DNA of 64,000 nt from a bacterium (GTDB lineage: Bacteria; Deinococcota; Deinococci; Deinococcales; Deinococcaceae), in assembly GCA_021810505.1 (NCBI GenBank), contig JAJZIR010000007.1, positions 59,880-123,879 of the forward strand, read 5' to 3'. A model generated the notes under the pieces. The model saw only the letters and a list, made by a program, of their open reading frames with translations, searched no databases and was not told the origin of the DNA. Shown in pieces: positions 1 to 11,483 of the stretch; position 1 is the stretch's first letter; each line of letters begins with the position of its first letter. The position numbers and the translations under genes are program-made.

Positions 1-804
1 GTCACCTCGCTGACTGACGGCTGCTTCGCCCTGGACGGCGGGGCGATGTTCGGCACCGTCCCCAAGACGGTGTGGGAGCCGCTCACCGGCAGCGACGCCC
101 AGAACCGGATCCCCCTGCGCATCAACCCGCTGCTCCTCGAGGTGGACGGCCTGCGGATTCTGGTGGAGACCGGTTTCCACGACGGCGGCGACCGGTCCTG
201 GCAGGAGCGCTTCGCGGTCCGCAGGGAGGAGACGCTGCTGGGCGGCCTGGCTGAGCTGGGGATCGCGCCGGCGGACATCGACCTGATCGTGCACACCCAC
301 CTGCACTTCGACCATGCCGGCGGCAACACCCAGGCGGGGCAGCGCCGCTTCCCCAAGGCCAGGCACTTGGTCCAGCGCCAGGAGCTGTACGACGCCAACC
401 ACCCCCACGAGCGCAGCCGGGCCTCTTACCTGCAAGAAGACCTGGAGCCGGTGGAGCGAGCCGGGGCTTTCGAGCTGCTAGACGGCGAAGCCGAGATCCT
501 GCCCGGTCTCAGGGTGGTGCCGTTGCCGGGGCACACCCTGGGCCAACAGGGGGTCTTCTTGGAGTCCGAAGGGCAGCAGCTGGTCTACGTGGCGGACTTG
601 CTGCCCACTGCGGCCCACGCCCATCTGCCCTACATCATGGGGTACGACCTCTACCCGGTCACCACCCTGGAGGTGCGCAGGCGCTGGTTCGCGGACTGGC
701 TGGAGCAGGGCGCGCTGCTGGCCCTGCCCCACGACCCCGAGGTGGCCTTCGCCCAGTTAGAGCTAGACCCCAAGGGCCGCTACCGGCTACGGCGAGAGGG
801 CTGA
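1..804 (+). CDS. metallo-beta-lactamase-fold hydrolase (5' end outside window)
   Basis: The frame is open from base 1, so the gene begins upstream; an internal ATG lies at 46 but the residues before it ([13 protein letters not shown]) are typical of the family N-terminus. The metal-binding motif HTHLHFDH lies at about 292-315, a second conserved histidine is in the GHTLGQQ segment near 530, and further ligands follow in the YVADLL and ALPHDPE segments. This is a zinc-dependent hydrolase of the glyoxalase II/lactonase/quorum-quenching type; the substrate cannot be told from sequence. Stop at 802-804, followed by the tRNA-Ala promoter. Confidence 0.88.
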   Translation, partial: VTSLTDGCFALDGGAMFGTVPKTVWEPLTGSDAQNRIPLRINPLLLEVDGLRILVETGFHDGGDRSWQERFAVRREETLLGGLAELGIAPADIDLIVHTHLHFDHAGGNTQAGQRRFPKARHLVQRQELYDANHPHERSRASYLQEDLEPVERAGAFELLDGEAEILPGLRVVPLPGHTLGQQGVFLESEGQQLVYVADLLPTAAHAHLPYIMGYDLYPVTTLEVRRRWFADWLEQGALLALPHDPEVAFAQLELDPKGRYRLRREG

Positions 805-805
805 C

Positions 806-835
806 TTGCGGCCGGACGCGCCGGGGTGCTAGACT
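806..835 (+). promoter_or_regulatory. promoter of tRNA-Ala
   Basis: Possible -35 TTGCGG (806-811), 18-bp spacer, -10 TAGACT (830-835) preceded by an extended TGC. The tRNA 5' end follows 10 nt later. The same TAGACT box recurs upstream of several protein genes in the window. Confidence 0.6.
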
Positions 836-844
836 CCCCTGCGC

Positions 845-1089
<245 letters not shown>

Positions 1090-1788
1090 CTAGGGCAGGC
1101 GCAGGCCCAGCGCAGCGCGCAAGCCCCGGGCGCCCTCCGGCGTCACGCTGACCGCCCGGCTGTCGAGGTGCCGCTGCACCCAGTCCAGTTCAAAGCAGCG
1201 CCGGCAGATCGCTGCGCCGAGCGGGCCGGATAGGTGATAGCGGCGCTCGCTCCAGTCGGTACAGGTCCTAGAGACTGGATGGCGCTCCAGAGCCCTGGTA
1301 TCCAGCCCAAAATCGGCTAGAAGCGAGAGGCCGCTCGGCGTAAGGTGCGCGATATCCTCCGCGACCCACAGCGCAGCTCGCTCGGCCAGCGCGTCCAAGA
1401 TAGCCACGCCCAGGCGGCCGGCGAGGTGGTCGTAGCAGGTCCGGCCAGCTCGCAGGGCGGGGTCGACGCGGGATACCGGACGGCCCGCGCCCTGAGCTGC
1501 CACCAGGGCCAGCGCCTCTAGCAGCGCAGCTACCTCGGGCGAGGCTATGCGGTGATAGCGGTGCCGCCCGCTGCGCGAGACCGCCAGAAGTCCAGCCTCG
1601 CGCAGCTGGCGCAGGTGTTCGCTGGCGCTGGCTGCACCGATGCCGGCGCAGGCTGCGAGCTCGCCGCAGGGCAGGGCGCGGCCGTCGCCGAGCGCCCGCA
1701 GCATGGCGGCGCGAGCAGGATCACCGACCAGGGCAGCGATCCGGGCGATGTCCAGGTCGCAGGTCTGGGAGGGATCGGAAGGGTCCAC
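1090..1788 (-). CDS. ArsR-family winged-helix transcriptional regulator
   Basis: 232 aa. Residues about 15-80 form a winged helix-turn-helix of ArsR type (GDPARAAMLRALGDG, then ASASEHLRQLREAGLL and a basic wing SRSGRHRYH). The longer C-terminal half, starting near CYDHLAGRLGV and ending with a CRRCFELDW segment, marks the 220-230 aa ArsR subfamily often found beside MFS exporters. It is divergent from the efflux pump at 1871, so it probably represses that gene and itself. GTG start at 1788 sits 6 nt after a TAAGGT -10 box, so the mRNA is probably leaderless. The inducer is unknown. Confidence 0.85.
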   Translation of the reverse strand: MDPSDPSQTCDLDIARIAALVGDPARAAMLRALGDGRALPCGELAACAGIGAASASEHLRQLREAGLLAVSRSGRHRYHRIASPEVAALLEALALVAAQGAGRPVSRVDPALRAGRTCYDHLAGRLGVAILDALAERAALWVAEDIAHLTPSGLSLLADFGLDTRALERHPVSRTCTDWSERRYHLSGPLGAAICRRCFELDWVQRHLDSRAVSVTPEGARGLRAALGLRLP

Positions 1789-1794
1789 CGAGAC

Positions 1795-1800
1795 ACCTTA
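1795..1800 (-). promoter_or_regulatory. leaderless -10 box of the arsR-type gene
   Basis: TAAGGT on the minus strand, 6 nt before the GTG start at 1788. This short spacing is the pattern seen for more than a dozen genes in the window. Confidence 0.5.
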
Positions 1801-1838
1801 CGCCGGTCACCCGCCGCGCATTTCGCCGCCCGCCGAAA

Positions 1839-1858
1839 CCCGGGGGCCAGGCCCCGGG
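1839..1858. promoter_or_regulatory. inverted repeat before the MFS gene (possible operator)
   Basis: CCCGGGG (1839-1845) and CCCCGGG (1852-1858) with a 6-nt centre, just upstream of the ribosome site of the MFS gene and between the two divergent starts. It could be an ArsR operator or a translation-blocking hairpin; neither is proven. Confidence 0.35.
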
Positions 1859-1870
1859 CAAGGTGGTGGT

Positions 1871-3202
1871 ATGCCCAGGCCCAACTACCCTCCGCCCGCC
1901 ACCGCCGGCCACCGCGGGGCCCTTCTCCTGCTCTGCTCCGCCGTCCTGATCGCGCAGATAGATACCTCGGTGGTCAACCTGGCGGTCCACGCCATCGGCA
2001 CCAGCTTGCACGCCCCGCTGCCGGCGTTGCAGTGGGTACTGGACAGCTACAACTTGAGCTACGCAGCGCTGCTGATGACCGGTGGCACCCTGGCTGACCT
2101 GCTCGGTAGGCGCCGCACGCTGCGCGCAGGCGCGGCGGTGTTCCTGCTCGGCTCGCTGCTCGCCGGTCTCAGCCCCAGCATCGGCTGGCTGATCGCCGGC
2201 CGGGTGCTCGCTGGGATCGGGGCGGCGCTGCTGTTGTCCGCAAGCCTGGCGCTGATCCCCGCCATCTGGGACGCGCCGCAGGCCCGGGCGCAGGCCACCG
2301 GCGTGTGGGCGGGAACCAACGGCGCGGCGGTGGCGATCGGCCCTACGCTGGGGGGCTGGTTGATCCAGTCGGCCGGCTGGCACAGCGCCTTCTTGCTGAC
2401 GGTACCGATCAGCGCGGCGCTGTGGGTTGGGGCGCCGCGCGCCCTCCCCGAATCGCTGGGTGGCCAGCGCCGCCTGGACCTGAAGGGGCAGATCTTCGCC
2501 GGCTTGGCGCTGACCAGCCTGGCCGGCGCGGCCATCGTGCCCCGCTACGCTCCTCTGGGCCTCGCCGCGGCGCTGCTCAGCGCCTGGCTCTTCCTGCGGA
2601 GCGAGCAGCGGGCGGGGAGCGGGGCGATGATCCCGGTAGCCCTGCTGCGCAGCCGCCAGCTCAGGTCCGCGAGCGGCGTCGCCATGGCCATGACCTTCGG
2701 CATGTACGGGGTGCTCTTCCTCCTGCCGCTGACCTGGCAGCGACTAGGCACCTTGGACGTGGCGCAGGTGGGCCTGGCCCTGCTGCCGATGTCCTTGACC
2801 TTTGTGGCCCTCTCGCACCGCTCGGGGGCCTGGAGCGGGCGCTTGGGGAGGCGGCAGCTGATCTGGGAAGGGATGGCGCTGATCGGGAGCGGCATCCTGC
2901 TGCTCGCCTTCAGCCGCTCCGGGCGGCTCCTCGGAGAAGACGCTCTGGGCTTGGTCCTGACCGGCGCCGGCATGGCCCTCAGCACCGGCCCCTTGTTGGA
3001 CGTGGCGGTATCCGCCGCGGAGCCCGCGAGGTCCGGAACGGTTTCCGGCGTGATCAACACCGCGCGCATGGTCGGTGCCTCTCTGGGGGTGGCGGTGCTC
3101 GGCAGCTTGTACGCCGTCCAAGGCTTCGGCGCGGCCATGGGGGCAGCGGCGGTGGTAGCGCTGGCCGGAAGCCTGCTGGCCTGGTCCACCTTACCGGCCT
3201 GA
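1871..3202 (+). CDS. MFS drug efflux transporter, DHA2/EmrB type
   Basis: 443 aa integral membrane protein. The open frame extends upstream to 1640, but that part lies over the arsR-type gene; the ATG at 1871 has a ribosome site (AAGGTGG) and begins the normal N-terminus. Motifs: QIDTSVVNLAV in helix 1 (DHA2 signature), LADLLGRRRTL loop 2-3 (MFS motif A, residues about 75-85), and GPTLGGWLIQ (motif C of drug/proton antiporters). Roughly 12-14 hydrophobic segments. Likely exports a small toxic compound and is controlled by the divergent ArsR-type regulator. Confidence 0.87.
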   Translation: MPRPNYPPPATAGHRGALLLLCSAVLIAQIDTSVVNLAVHAIGTSLHAPLPALQWVLDSYNLSYAALLMTGGTLADLLGRRRTLRAGAAVFLLGSLLAGLSPSIGWLIAGRVLAGIGAALLLSASLALIPAIWDAPQARAQATGVWAGTNGAAVAIGPTLGGWLIQSAGWHSAFLLTVPISAALWVGAPRALPESLGGQRRLDLKGQIFAGLALTSLAGAAIVPRYAPLGLAAALLSAWLFLRSEQRAGSGAMIPVALLRSRQLRSASGVAMAMTFGMYGVLFLLPLTWQRLGTLDVAQVGLALLPMSLTFVALSHRSGAWSGRLGRRQLIWEGMALIGSGILLLAFSRSGRLLGEDALGLVLTGAGMALSTGPLLDVAVSAAEPARSGTVSGVINTARMVGASLGVAVLGSLYAVQGFGAAMGAAAVVALAGSLLAWSTLPA

Positions 3203-3343
3203 GGGCCACCCCTGACCGCGCCGCCCCGGCCCGGCTGCTCGGCCAGGTAGCCCCGCCCGGGCTGACACTGGGGTAGGCCCCGCTCGAGCCGCCGCCGGGC
3301 CCAGACCCGCTCGGCCGCGCAGCTTCTTGGCGGCCGCTGGCAG

Positions 3344-4090
3344 CTAGGAGTAGCTGAACACCTCCAAGCCCGCTTCCCTGAGCATCCCGGCCAGCTGGAC
3401 GCAGGCCTCCGGAGCGGCTCTCAGGCCGCTGTGGGCCGGGGCCCGGTCGATGGAGTAGATCTCGGTAAGCCGCGGCCTAGCCCGCTTCAGGATCTCCACC
3501 ATCCCCAGCAGGTCGGCTTCGGAGGTGTTGGAGATGGGGCCACCGAAGAGGCAGCACTGCACGCAGACCCGGCTACCCAAGCGCTCCAGCAGGGCGGTGA
3601 GCCGCGCCAAGCTCCAGGGAACGGTCGGCCGGGCCACCTGCTGGAAAGTCTGCTCGGTCCCGGCGTCCAGCTTGATCTCGATCTGCTCGGTCCTAGCCAG
3701 GACCTGCTCGGCCAGCGGGGGATCCGCCAGGCGGATGCCGTTGGTGAGCAGCACCCGCTTAGCGGCCGGCGCGTAGCGGTCCCGGAGCTGTCCGACCCGG
3801 TCTAGGATCTCCACCAGCTGGGGGTGCAGGGTGGGCTCGCCGTTACCGGCCAGCGTGATCGCGTCCACCTGGGGATCTCGCCGCAGAGCTTCCTCCAGCG
3901 CCGCAGCCAGCTCCTGCGCTCCCGGCATCCCTCCCCCGCTGCCGCTGCCAGCTCTGGTCCAGCCGCACTCGCAGTAGGGGCAGTCGTAGCTGCAGACCTT
4001 GCGGGCGACCGGGAGCAGGTTGAGGCCCAGACTCCGCCCCAACCGGCGCGAGCGCACCGGCCCGTAGACCGCCGTAGACCACAGGAACAC
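3344..4090 (-). CDS. radical SAM protein (COG0731-like)
   Basis: 248 aa from a GTG at 4090 preceded by GGGGG at good spacing. The N-terminus VYGPVRSRRLGRSLGLNLLP is the hallmark of this radical SAM branch, followed by the cluster-binding cysteines CSYDCPYC at about residues 33, 37 and 40. GNGEPTLHP further on contributes to SAM binding. Substrate is unknown. The frame is open further upstream; a CTG at 4144 overlapping the stop of the DUF58 gene (CTGA) is an alternative start. Last gene of the DUF4129-MoxR-DUF58 run. Confidence 0.83.
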   Translation of the reverse strand: MFLWSTAVYGPVRSRRLGRSLGLNLLPVARKVCSYDCPYCECGWTRAGSGSGGGMPGAQELAAALEEALRRDPQVDAITLAGNGEPTLHPQLVEILDRVGQLRDRYAPAAKRVLLTNGIRLADPPLAEQVLARTEQIEIKLDAGTEQTFQQVARPTVPWSLARLTALLERLGSRVCVQCCLFGGPISNTSEADLLGMVEILKRARPRLTEIYSIDRAPAHSGLRAAPEACVQLAGMLREAGLEVFSYS

Positions 4091-4140
4091 TTGACCCCCT
4101 AGGGGCGACCACCGGCCCCGCAGGCAGTCTAGCGCGGCCT

Positions 4141-5251
4141 TCAGGCCAGCGGGGTCAGGCGCATCACGCTCTGGTCCCCGCGCAGCACCACCACCTCGAT
4201 GCTCTCTGCGATCAAAACCCTGGCCTGGCGCTCCAGCGCCCGCACCGCGTCGGGGGGCGAGGACCACAGCGGCCTGGGCCGCTCACCGGGTTCCAGGTAG
4301 AACCCCTCGGGCAACAGGATCAGCACCACCCGCCCGGCCCGGTTCCTGGCCCGAATGCAGCTGGAGAGCAGCTGCTCCGAACCCAGCTGGCTGATCACGA
4401 TCAGGTTGAAGCCGGCCGGCGGGAGGGGGATCTCGCCGCCCTCCCCCAGCCGCAGCCTGGCCAGCAGCGCCAGGGCGGCCTGGCGGCTGCTCAGGTCCCG
4501 TCCGGCCGGGCTCTGCCGCCCGCCCGCGCTGGCTGCGCAGGGCAGCTGGGTGCTCTCCGCCTCGGTGAGCAGGCTGGCCGCTAGGCGGACCGCTGCTTCC
4601 AGGTACTGAGCATCTCCCCGGGTGTCCACGTGGACCTGGAGCCCGCTGGCGGTCATGGCCTCCAGCTCGCGCACGAACAGCTGCTGAGAGTGGGCGTGGT
4701 GCGCGGACTGCTTCCAGTGGATCAGGTTGGGCGGATCGCCGGCCCGGTACTCGCGCACCCCGCGCAGGCTGGCCGGGTCCTGCAGCCCCACCCGCCGGTC
4801 GGCCGGGCCCTCCTGCAGCAGCGGCCTCAGCAGCTCGGGCAGGGCCAGCGGGTGGTTGCCGGGAAAGACCAGCAGGGTGCTCTGCGGCCCTGCGGCTTTG
4901 GCTCTCCAGAACAGGCCCAAGGGATCGCTCCAGCGCAGCTCCAAGGGCGGCCAGAGCAGCTCTCCGCGCCGGTTGCAGCTGAGCTCGGCGACCAGCTCCA
5001 CCACCTGCCTCCCCAGGATCAGGCCGCCGAACTGCAGGGGCTTGCTGGCGATCAAGGTCCTGGGGGGCTGATCGGTGACGACCACCCGGGTAGGCAGGCT
5101 GCAGCGCAGCTCCACGCGCAGCTGCAGGGCGACCTTACCGCCCTCCGAGGCGACGCCGGGAAGCTGCCTGACGGCGCGCAGCCTGGGGCCTGGGCGGTAC
5201 AGCCACCAAATCGCCGCGGCCAGCAGGGCCAACAGGACCACCCAGGGGAGG

Positions 5252-5259
<8 letters not shown>
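4141..5259 (-). CDS. DUF58 domain protein
   Basis: 372 aa. N-terminal membrane helix (residues about 5-21, PWVVLLALLAAAIWWLY), then a beta-rich domain and the DUF58 signature with EYRAGDPPNLIHWKQSAHH near residues 168-186; the C-terminal half resembles a von Willebrand A-like fold. DUF58 proteins are nearly always coded with a MoxR ATPase and a DUF4129/transglutaminase-like protein, as here, and are thought to work in envelope protein maturation. Its start overlaps the moxR stop by 8 bp. Confidence 0.88.
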
Positions 5260-6181
<922 letters not shown>

Positions 6182-7596
6182 GCGACTCCCCCTTCAAGGA
6201 CCGGTACTCCTGCTGCGCGCGCTCCAGCCCGGAGCTGTCCGCGTCCCCACGGTAGCGGACCGGCAGGTAGGCCGAGGTGATCCCCTGGATCTGCCGCTGC
6301 TGCCCCGGCAGCTTCCGGCCGGCCCGGTCGGCCAGCTCGCTGGGGGTCTCCCCGGGGGCGCGGGAGAGACCCTGGGCGCCCAACCAGGCCAGCAGCTGCC
6401 GGTAGAGCGCCCGGATGCCGGGCGCTTCCCCCTCCGGGCCCGCTTCCGGGGTGGGGAGGAGGGCGGCGCCCTCCTCCGGACCGGATCCCTGTCCCCGGAA
6501 GACGGCCACCACTAAGACCAGCAGGGCCAGGGCCAGGAAGATCAGCAGGCCGATCAGCAGCAGGGCCAGTTCGGGCAGGAAGGTCGGCTTGGGCAGCTTG
6601 GACGGCAGCAGCCTCCCCAGCAGGGTGGTGACGAAGCTCAGCAACCTGGCCAGCCCGGCCAGGGGGTTCCCGCCAACCCGGCCCCGCTGGCCGCTGGCCC
6701 CGTAGACCAGCAACATGGCCACCACCGAGAGCAGGGCCAGCGGCAGGACCAAGTCGGTCCAGCTGAAGGCGGGGCGGTGGCCAGGGGATCCCCTGGCCCG
6801 CACCAGCAGCGCCATCCCGCTCAGGACGGTGAGGACCATCAGGGCGAAGCCGGAGCCGATCAGGGCGGCGCCCAGCCAGCGCGGCAGGGCCACTGCCCGC
6901 CGGGTGACCCGGGTCCCGGGCGCGGCCTCCCGGGGGGGCGCCTTGCGGGCGCGGACGACTTTGGCGCTGCGGTGGCTTACCGCCCCAGCCGCCGCAGCCG
7001 CCCCAGCCGCCGGAGCCGGCCGGCCGCTGGGGAGCAGCGCCGAAGCGGCGCCCAGGGCCAAAATAGCCAGAGCCAAGGTCAGAGCAGCCCGCCAGCCCGG
7101 AGCCGGGGTCGCCGCGAAGCGGCGCTGCCGGCTCTCCCCGAACAGCACCCCGCTGGCCAGCAGCGCCACCAAGCCAGCCGGGGAAGGGCCGATCAGCCAC
7201 AGGGCGACCAGCAGCGCCAGCCCCCCCAGGGACCCCTCCCGGATCCGGTCCACCGCGAAGCCCAGAGCCAGCCCCAGCGCGGCGATGGACCAGAAGGACT
7301 GCAGTGCCGCGCCCAGGCCCTGCCCGCGCGAGATCGCCACCCCGGCGGCCAGCAGGATCGGCAGCGGCCAGGCGTGCAGCCTGGCCCGCTCGCTGGAGCG
7401 GACCAGCGCCAGGGTCGCCATCAGGGCCGGCAGGATCCACCAAGGGATCGCAGCGGAGACCAGGCCCAGGGCGGTGAGCGGCGCGCAGATCAGCAAGCTG
7501 GCTTCGGTCCAGTCCAAGGTTGCTCCAGCCACATTGTCCCCCCGGGCGGGCGGCCGGTCTGTAGCGGCGAGCGGCCTCAGCGGCTGCGCGGAGCGC

Positions 7597-8643
7597 TCAG
7601 CTCAAGCGGTGCGGATCGGCCAGGTCCCTGAGCCCGTCCCCCAGAAAGTTGAAGCACAGCACCGCCAGCGCGATGCATCCGCCTGGGATCAGGATCCAGG
7701 GGTGGGCGGCCAGCGAGTTGGAGTTGAGCGCGGCCGAGAGCAGCAGCCCCCAGCTGGTCAGCGGCGGGTGGATGCCCAGACCCAAGAAGGAGAGGGCCGA
7801 TTCGGCCAGGATGTAGCCCGGGATGCTCAGGGTGGCCGAGACGATCAGGTAGCTGGCCAGGTTGGGGGTGATGTGGCGGATCAGGATCCGCAGCCTGGAA
7901 GCCCCGATGGCCTGGCTGGCCGCCACGTAATCCAGCTGCCGCAGGGCCAGGACCTGGCCGCGCACCACCCGGGCCAGCCCCGTCCAGCCCAGCACCGCCA
8001 AGATTGCGGCGATCTCCAGAAAGCTGTCCACCGGAGGGGTGTTGGCGGGAACCAGCATGGAGAGGGCCAGGAGCAGCGGCAGGGTCGGAACGCTGAGCAG
8101 GATCTCCAAGAGCCTCTGGATCAGGAAGTCGGTCACCCCGCCCAGAATCCCGGAGAGCCCACCGATCAGGATCCCCACCGGAAAGGTGAAGGCGACGACC
8201 ACCAGCCCAATCCCCAGAGAGACCTCCGAGCCCTGCAGCGTGCGGCTGAACAGGTCGCGCCCCAGGGCATCGGTCCCGAAGGGGTGCAGGGGCCCGGCGG
8301 AGCCGAACAGGTGCAAATCGCTGGGGAAGATGCCGAACAGGCGGTAGTGCCAGCCGCGCACCAGGAAGTACACCGGGTAGCGCAGCTGGGGGTCGACCAC
8401 CTGCTCTTCGGCGAAGGTGACCGGATTCCTGCGGCGCTGGATACCGAAGACGTAGGGGCCCACCCAGCGCCCCTGGTAGAAGAAGTGCACCGCCGTGGGG
8501 GGCAAGTAGCTGTAGCGGCTCTGCGCGGTGGGGTTTTCCGGCTCGAGAAAGCCGGAGAAGGCCATGATCAGGTAGAGCAGGATCAGGACGATCAGGGAGA
8601 CCAGGGCCAGGCGGTTGCGGCTGAAGCGGGCCAGCCCCCTCAC
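7597..8643 (-). CDS. peptide-type ABC transporter permease (DppC/OppC family)
   Basis: 348 aa with the N-terminal helix typical of OppC (RNRLALVSLIVLILLYLIMAF) followed by a periplasmic loop, five further helices and the EAA loop (ASQAIGASRLRILIRHITPN) that contacts the ATPase. HPFGTDALGRDLFSR is a conserved DppC signature. GTG start overlaps the OppB stop by 4 bp. No ATPase genes are present in the operon, so they must lie elsewhere. Confidence 0.93.
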   Translation of the reverse strand: MRGLARFSRNRLALVSLIVLILLYLIMAFSGFLEPENPTAQSRYSYLPPTAVHFFYQGRWVGPYVFGIQRRRNPVTFAEEQVVDPQLRYPVYFLVRGWHYRLFGIFPSDLHLFGSAGPLHPFGTDALGRDLFSRTLQGSEVSLGIGLVVVAFTFPVGILIGGLSGILGGVTDFLIQRLLEILLSVPTLPLLLALSMLVPANTPPVDSFLEIAAILAVLGWTGLARVVRGQVLALRQLDYVAASQAIGASRLRILIRHITPNLASYLIVSATLSIPGYILAESALSFLGLGIHPPLTSWGLLLSAALNSNSLAAHPWILIPGGCIALAVLCFNFLGDGLRDLADPHRLS

Positions 8644-9608
8644 GCGAAGGAGATGCGGGGATCCAAGCGAGCCAGCAAAAGGTCGGCGATCAGGTTCCCT
8701 AGCTGGAGCAGAAAGCTGTAAAAGAGGAGCATATCCATCACCACGTAGAGGTCCTTGTTCAGGATGGCTTGGTACAGGAACGGCCCCAGGGTGGGGAGGT
8801 TGAGCACGATCGAGACGATCAGCGATCCGCTGAACAGGTAGGGCAGGCTGAGCCCGGCGATGCTCACGAAGGGGTTGACCGCGTTGCGCACCGCGTGCTT
8901 CCAGACCACCCGCCGGTTGGCGAGGCCCTTGGCCCGAGCGGTCTGGACGTAAGGCTCGGAGAGGACGTCGAGCAGGTTGGCCCGCATCACCCGGGTCAGG
9001 CCGCCGATTCCGGGAAGCCCGATGGCCAAGATGGCCGGCCAGAGGTGGGCCAGCAAATTCCCGACCAGAGCCCAGCTGAGCGGGGCCCCGATGTACTGGG
9101 CCGAGAGGATCCCGCCGACGTCGCCCGAGCCGGTCAGCAGCAGGAAGTAGATCAGCAGCAACGCGATCAGGAAGTCCGGCACGGCTTGGGCCAGGTAGGC
9201 CAAGAAGTTGGCGACGTAGTCGAACGGCGTGTTGGGATGCAGGCCGGTGTAGACCCCCAGCGGGATAGCCACCAGCCAGGTGAAGGCGGCGGCCAGCAAG
9301 GTGATGAAGAAGGTCCAGAACAGCTGCTGCCCGATCAGAGAGACCACCGGAACCTGGTAGAGGAAGGAGTAGCCGAAGTTGCCGCGCAGGATGCCGCCCA
9401 GCCAGTCCAGGTACTGCACCCAGACCGGCTTGGTCAGGCCGTACTGGACCTCCAGTAGGTGCAGGGTGCGGGGGCTGACCCGGGGGTTGGCCAGGTACTG
9501 GGTCAGGAAGCCCCCCGGTGTCAGCTGGACGATGCCGAAGCTCAGCGCCGAAACCACCACCAGAACCGGGATCATGGACAGGATCCGGCGCAGAGCGAAG
9601 GCGAACAT
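8640..9608 (-). CDS. peptide-type ABC transporter permease (DppB/OppB family)
   Basis: 322 aa with the conserved N-terminus FALRRILSMIPVLVVVSALSF, six transmembrane helices and the EAA loop TARAKGLANRRVVWKHAVRN near residues 220-240. It lies 7 bp behind the substrate-binding protein and overlaps the OppC partner, forming a binding protein-B-C operon. Confidence 0.94.
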   Translation of the reverse strand: MFAFALRRILSMIPVLVVVSALSFGIVQLTPGGFLTQYLANPRVSPRTLHLLEVQYGLTKPVWVQYLDWLGGILRGNFGYSFLYQVPVVSLIGQQLFWTFFITLLAAAFTWLVAIPLGVYTGLHPNTPFDYVANFLAYLAQAVPDFLIALLLIYFLLLTGSGDVGGILSAQYIGAPLSWALVGNLLAHLWPAILAIGLPGIGGLTRVMRANLLDVLSEPYVQTARAKGLANRRVVWKHAVRNAVNPFVSIAGLSLPYLFSGSLIVSIVLNLPTLGPFLYQAILNKDLYVVMDMLLFYSFLLQLGNLIADLLLARLDPRISFA

Positions 9609-9615
9609 CAGAGGG

Positions 9616-11409
9616 TCACTTCAGGTAGAGCGCGTAGTTGGCAGCCCAGAGGTATCCCCCGCGGATGAAGACGTTGCCGACGTTGCTCTGCACCGCGCTG
9701 AGCGCGGCGTCGGGCCAGACCAGGAAGGTGGCCGGCTGCTCCTGGGCGTAGATGCGCTGGATTTTGTCCCAGAGGGCGCTGCGGGCCGCGGGGGCCGTGG
9801 TGGTGTCCAGGGCGACGAAGTCTTTGTAGAGCGCGCGCTCCCAGGGGAACATGACGCTGGGATCGGCCTTCTTGTTCACCCGGTCGGAGAGGTGCCAGAA
9901 GTAGAGCGAACCGCCGGGCTGCCAGATCGGCTGGCGGAACTGGTTGTTGGGGGTACTCCCGAAACCGAACAGCGAGGCGTCGAAGTTGCCCCCGAAGGAC
10001 TGCTGGATGAGCAGGCTGAAGTTGAGCAGCTTGAGGTTGACCTTGATCCCAACCTTGGCCAGATCGGCCTGGACCACCTCGCCCATCTTCTGATCTGAGG
10101 AGTTGTGCCCGTAGGTGATCAGGGTGAACTGAACCGGCTTGCCGTCCGGGAAGTGCAGGATGCCGCTGCTCCCCGGATGGAGCCCCAAGCTGGCCAGCAG
10201 CTTCTTGGCAGCGGCGGGGTCGTACTTCCCGTAGTCCCCGCGGTACTTGGCGCTGTAGTCCACCGAGGCCGGGCTGATCCAGCCGACCGGCTTGGCCGCC
10301 AGGGTGTGGAAAACCTGGTCGATGATCCTGTGGTAGTCGATCGCCTCCCCGACCGCCCGGCGGAAGCGGGCCTTGCTGAAGAGGCTGGCCAGGTCGGGGT
10401 GCTTGTCGTTGTAGTTGAAGTACATGGCCAGGGCCGAGGGGTAAGGGTTCTTGGCCAGCAACACCTGGAAGGGCGCGCCGGCGACCTGCTTGGCCTTGAG
10501 CGTGCTGAACTGCGAGGCGTTCAGGCCCAGCAGCGAGAGCTGTTTGCTCTCGAACATGGCCACCTGGACCTGCGGGCTCTTGACGATCAGGTAGGTGAGG
10601 TGGTTGGCGTAGGGCAGCTGCTGGCCATAGGTGGAGGCGTAGAAGGAGTAGGGGTTGCGGCGCAGGACCACTTCCTGGCCCGGAACGTATTTAGCCAGCT
10701 CGAAGGGTCCGGTCCCCACGATGTCCTTGGGCGGGGTGTTGATCGACCAGGCCGCATTGAACTGGGCGTTGGTGGCCTTGGGGTTGTAGAAAGGGCAGTC
10801 GGCGGCCAAGACGTGCTTGGGGATGACGTCGACCTCGTTGAGCAACCGGAGGAAGCTGCCGTCCGGCTTAACCAGCTTGGCCACCACGGTGTAGGGATTG
10901 GGGGAGCTGAAAGCCACGGTCTTACCGCCGATGGTGAAGGCCCCGGCGTTATTCCCTTGGGCAGCGGGGTTCTCCTCGGCGCAGCGCATGGTGAAGATCA
11001 CGTCCTGGGCCGAAAAGGGGGCGCCGTCTGACCAGCGCACCCCTCTGCGCAGGTGGATGGTGTACTTCAGCCCACCTTTCGAGGAGCTCCAGCTGGTGGC
11101 CAGACCCGGCTCCAAGGCACCGGTGACCGGGTTCTCCCGGATCAGCGGGCTCAAGACGTTGTGCATCATCACCGTGTAGGTATGGGGATTCAGCGTGCCA
11201 TAGATATTGAAGGTGGCCGGCGCCCCCCCCAGCACCTCGTAGAGGGTCCCGCCGTAGCGCCCTGGGCTGGAGATGGTGGAGTGCCCGACGATGAGGGGGT
11301 GCGGCGGGACTTGGCCGCCCGGGCCGGCGACGACCGTCTTAGCCAGGGCGAAGGGGGCCAGCGCGGAGAGCGCCGCGGCGATCAGGCTTGCTCGAAACAT
11401 GGGTCGCAT
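9616..11409 (-). CDS. extracellular substrate-binding protein, family 5 (peptide ABC transporter)
   Basis: 597 aa. Start chosen at ATG 11409 because GGGAGGTGAG precedes it and a clean signal peptide follows (MRPMFRASLIAAALSALAPFALA). SBP family 5 features: YTIHLRRGVRWSDGAPFSAQDV near residue 120 and the VGTGPFELAKY segment. Probably lipid- or wall-associated and delivers oligopeptides or a similar ligand to the two downstream permeases. Confidence 0.92.
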   Translation of the reverse strand: MRPMFRASLIAAALSALAPFALAKTVVAGPGGQVPPHPLIVGHSTISSPGRYGGTLYEVLGGAPATFNIYGTLNPHTYTVMMHNVLSPLIRENPVTGALEPGLATSWSSSKGGLKYTIHLRRGVRWSDGAPFSAQDVIFTMRCAEENPAAQGNNAGAFTIGGKTVAFSSPNPYTVVAKLVKPDGSFLRLLNEVDVIPKHVLAADCPFYNPKATNAQFNAAWSINTPPKDIVGTGPFELAKYVPGQEVVLRRNPYSFYASTYGQQLPYANHLTYLIVKSPQVQVAMFESKQLSLLGLNASQFSTLKAKQVAGAPFQVLLAKNPYPSALAMYFNYNDKHPDLASLFSKARFRRAVGEAIDYHRIIDQVFHTLAAKPVGWISPASVDYSAKYRGDYGKYDPAAAKKLLASLGLHPGSSGILHFPDGKPVQFTLITYGHNSSDQKMGEVVQADLAKVGIKVNLKLLNFSLLIQQSFGGNFDASLFGFGSTPNNQFRQPIWQPGGSLYFWHLSDRVNKKADPSVMFPWERALYKDFVALDTTTAPAARSALWDKIQRIYAQEQPATFLVWPDAALSAVQSNVGNVFIRGGYLWAANYALYLK

Positions 11410-11483
11410 CCTCTCACCTCCCGGCCCACAGCGCGCGGGGCTCACCCGCGGTTGTGAGCCACTTCAACACCAGTTACCCGGAT

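Noticed and set aside
2305..3276. Long shadow frames on both strands over the MFS, GH31, GGDEF/EAL and other genes
   Set aside because: High GC keeps alternative frames open; their sequences are rich in Arg, Pro, Gly and Ala and show no conserved motifs.
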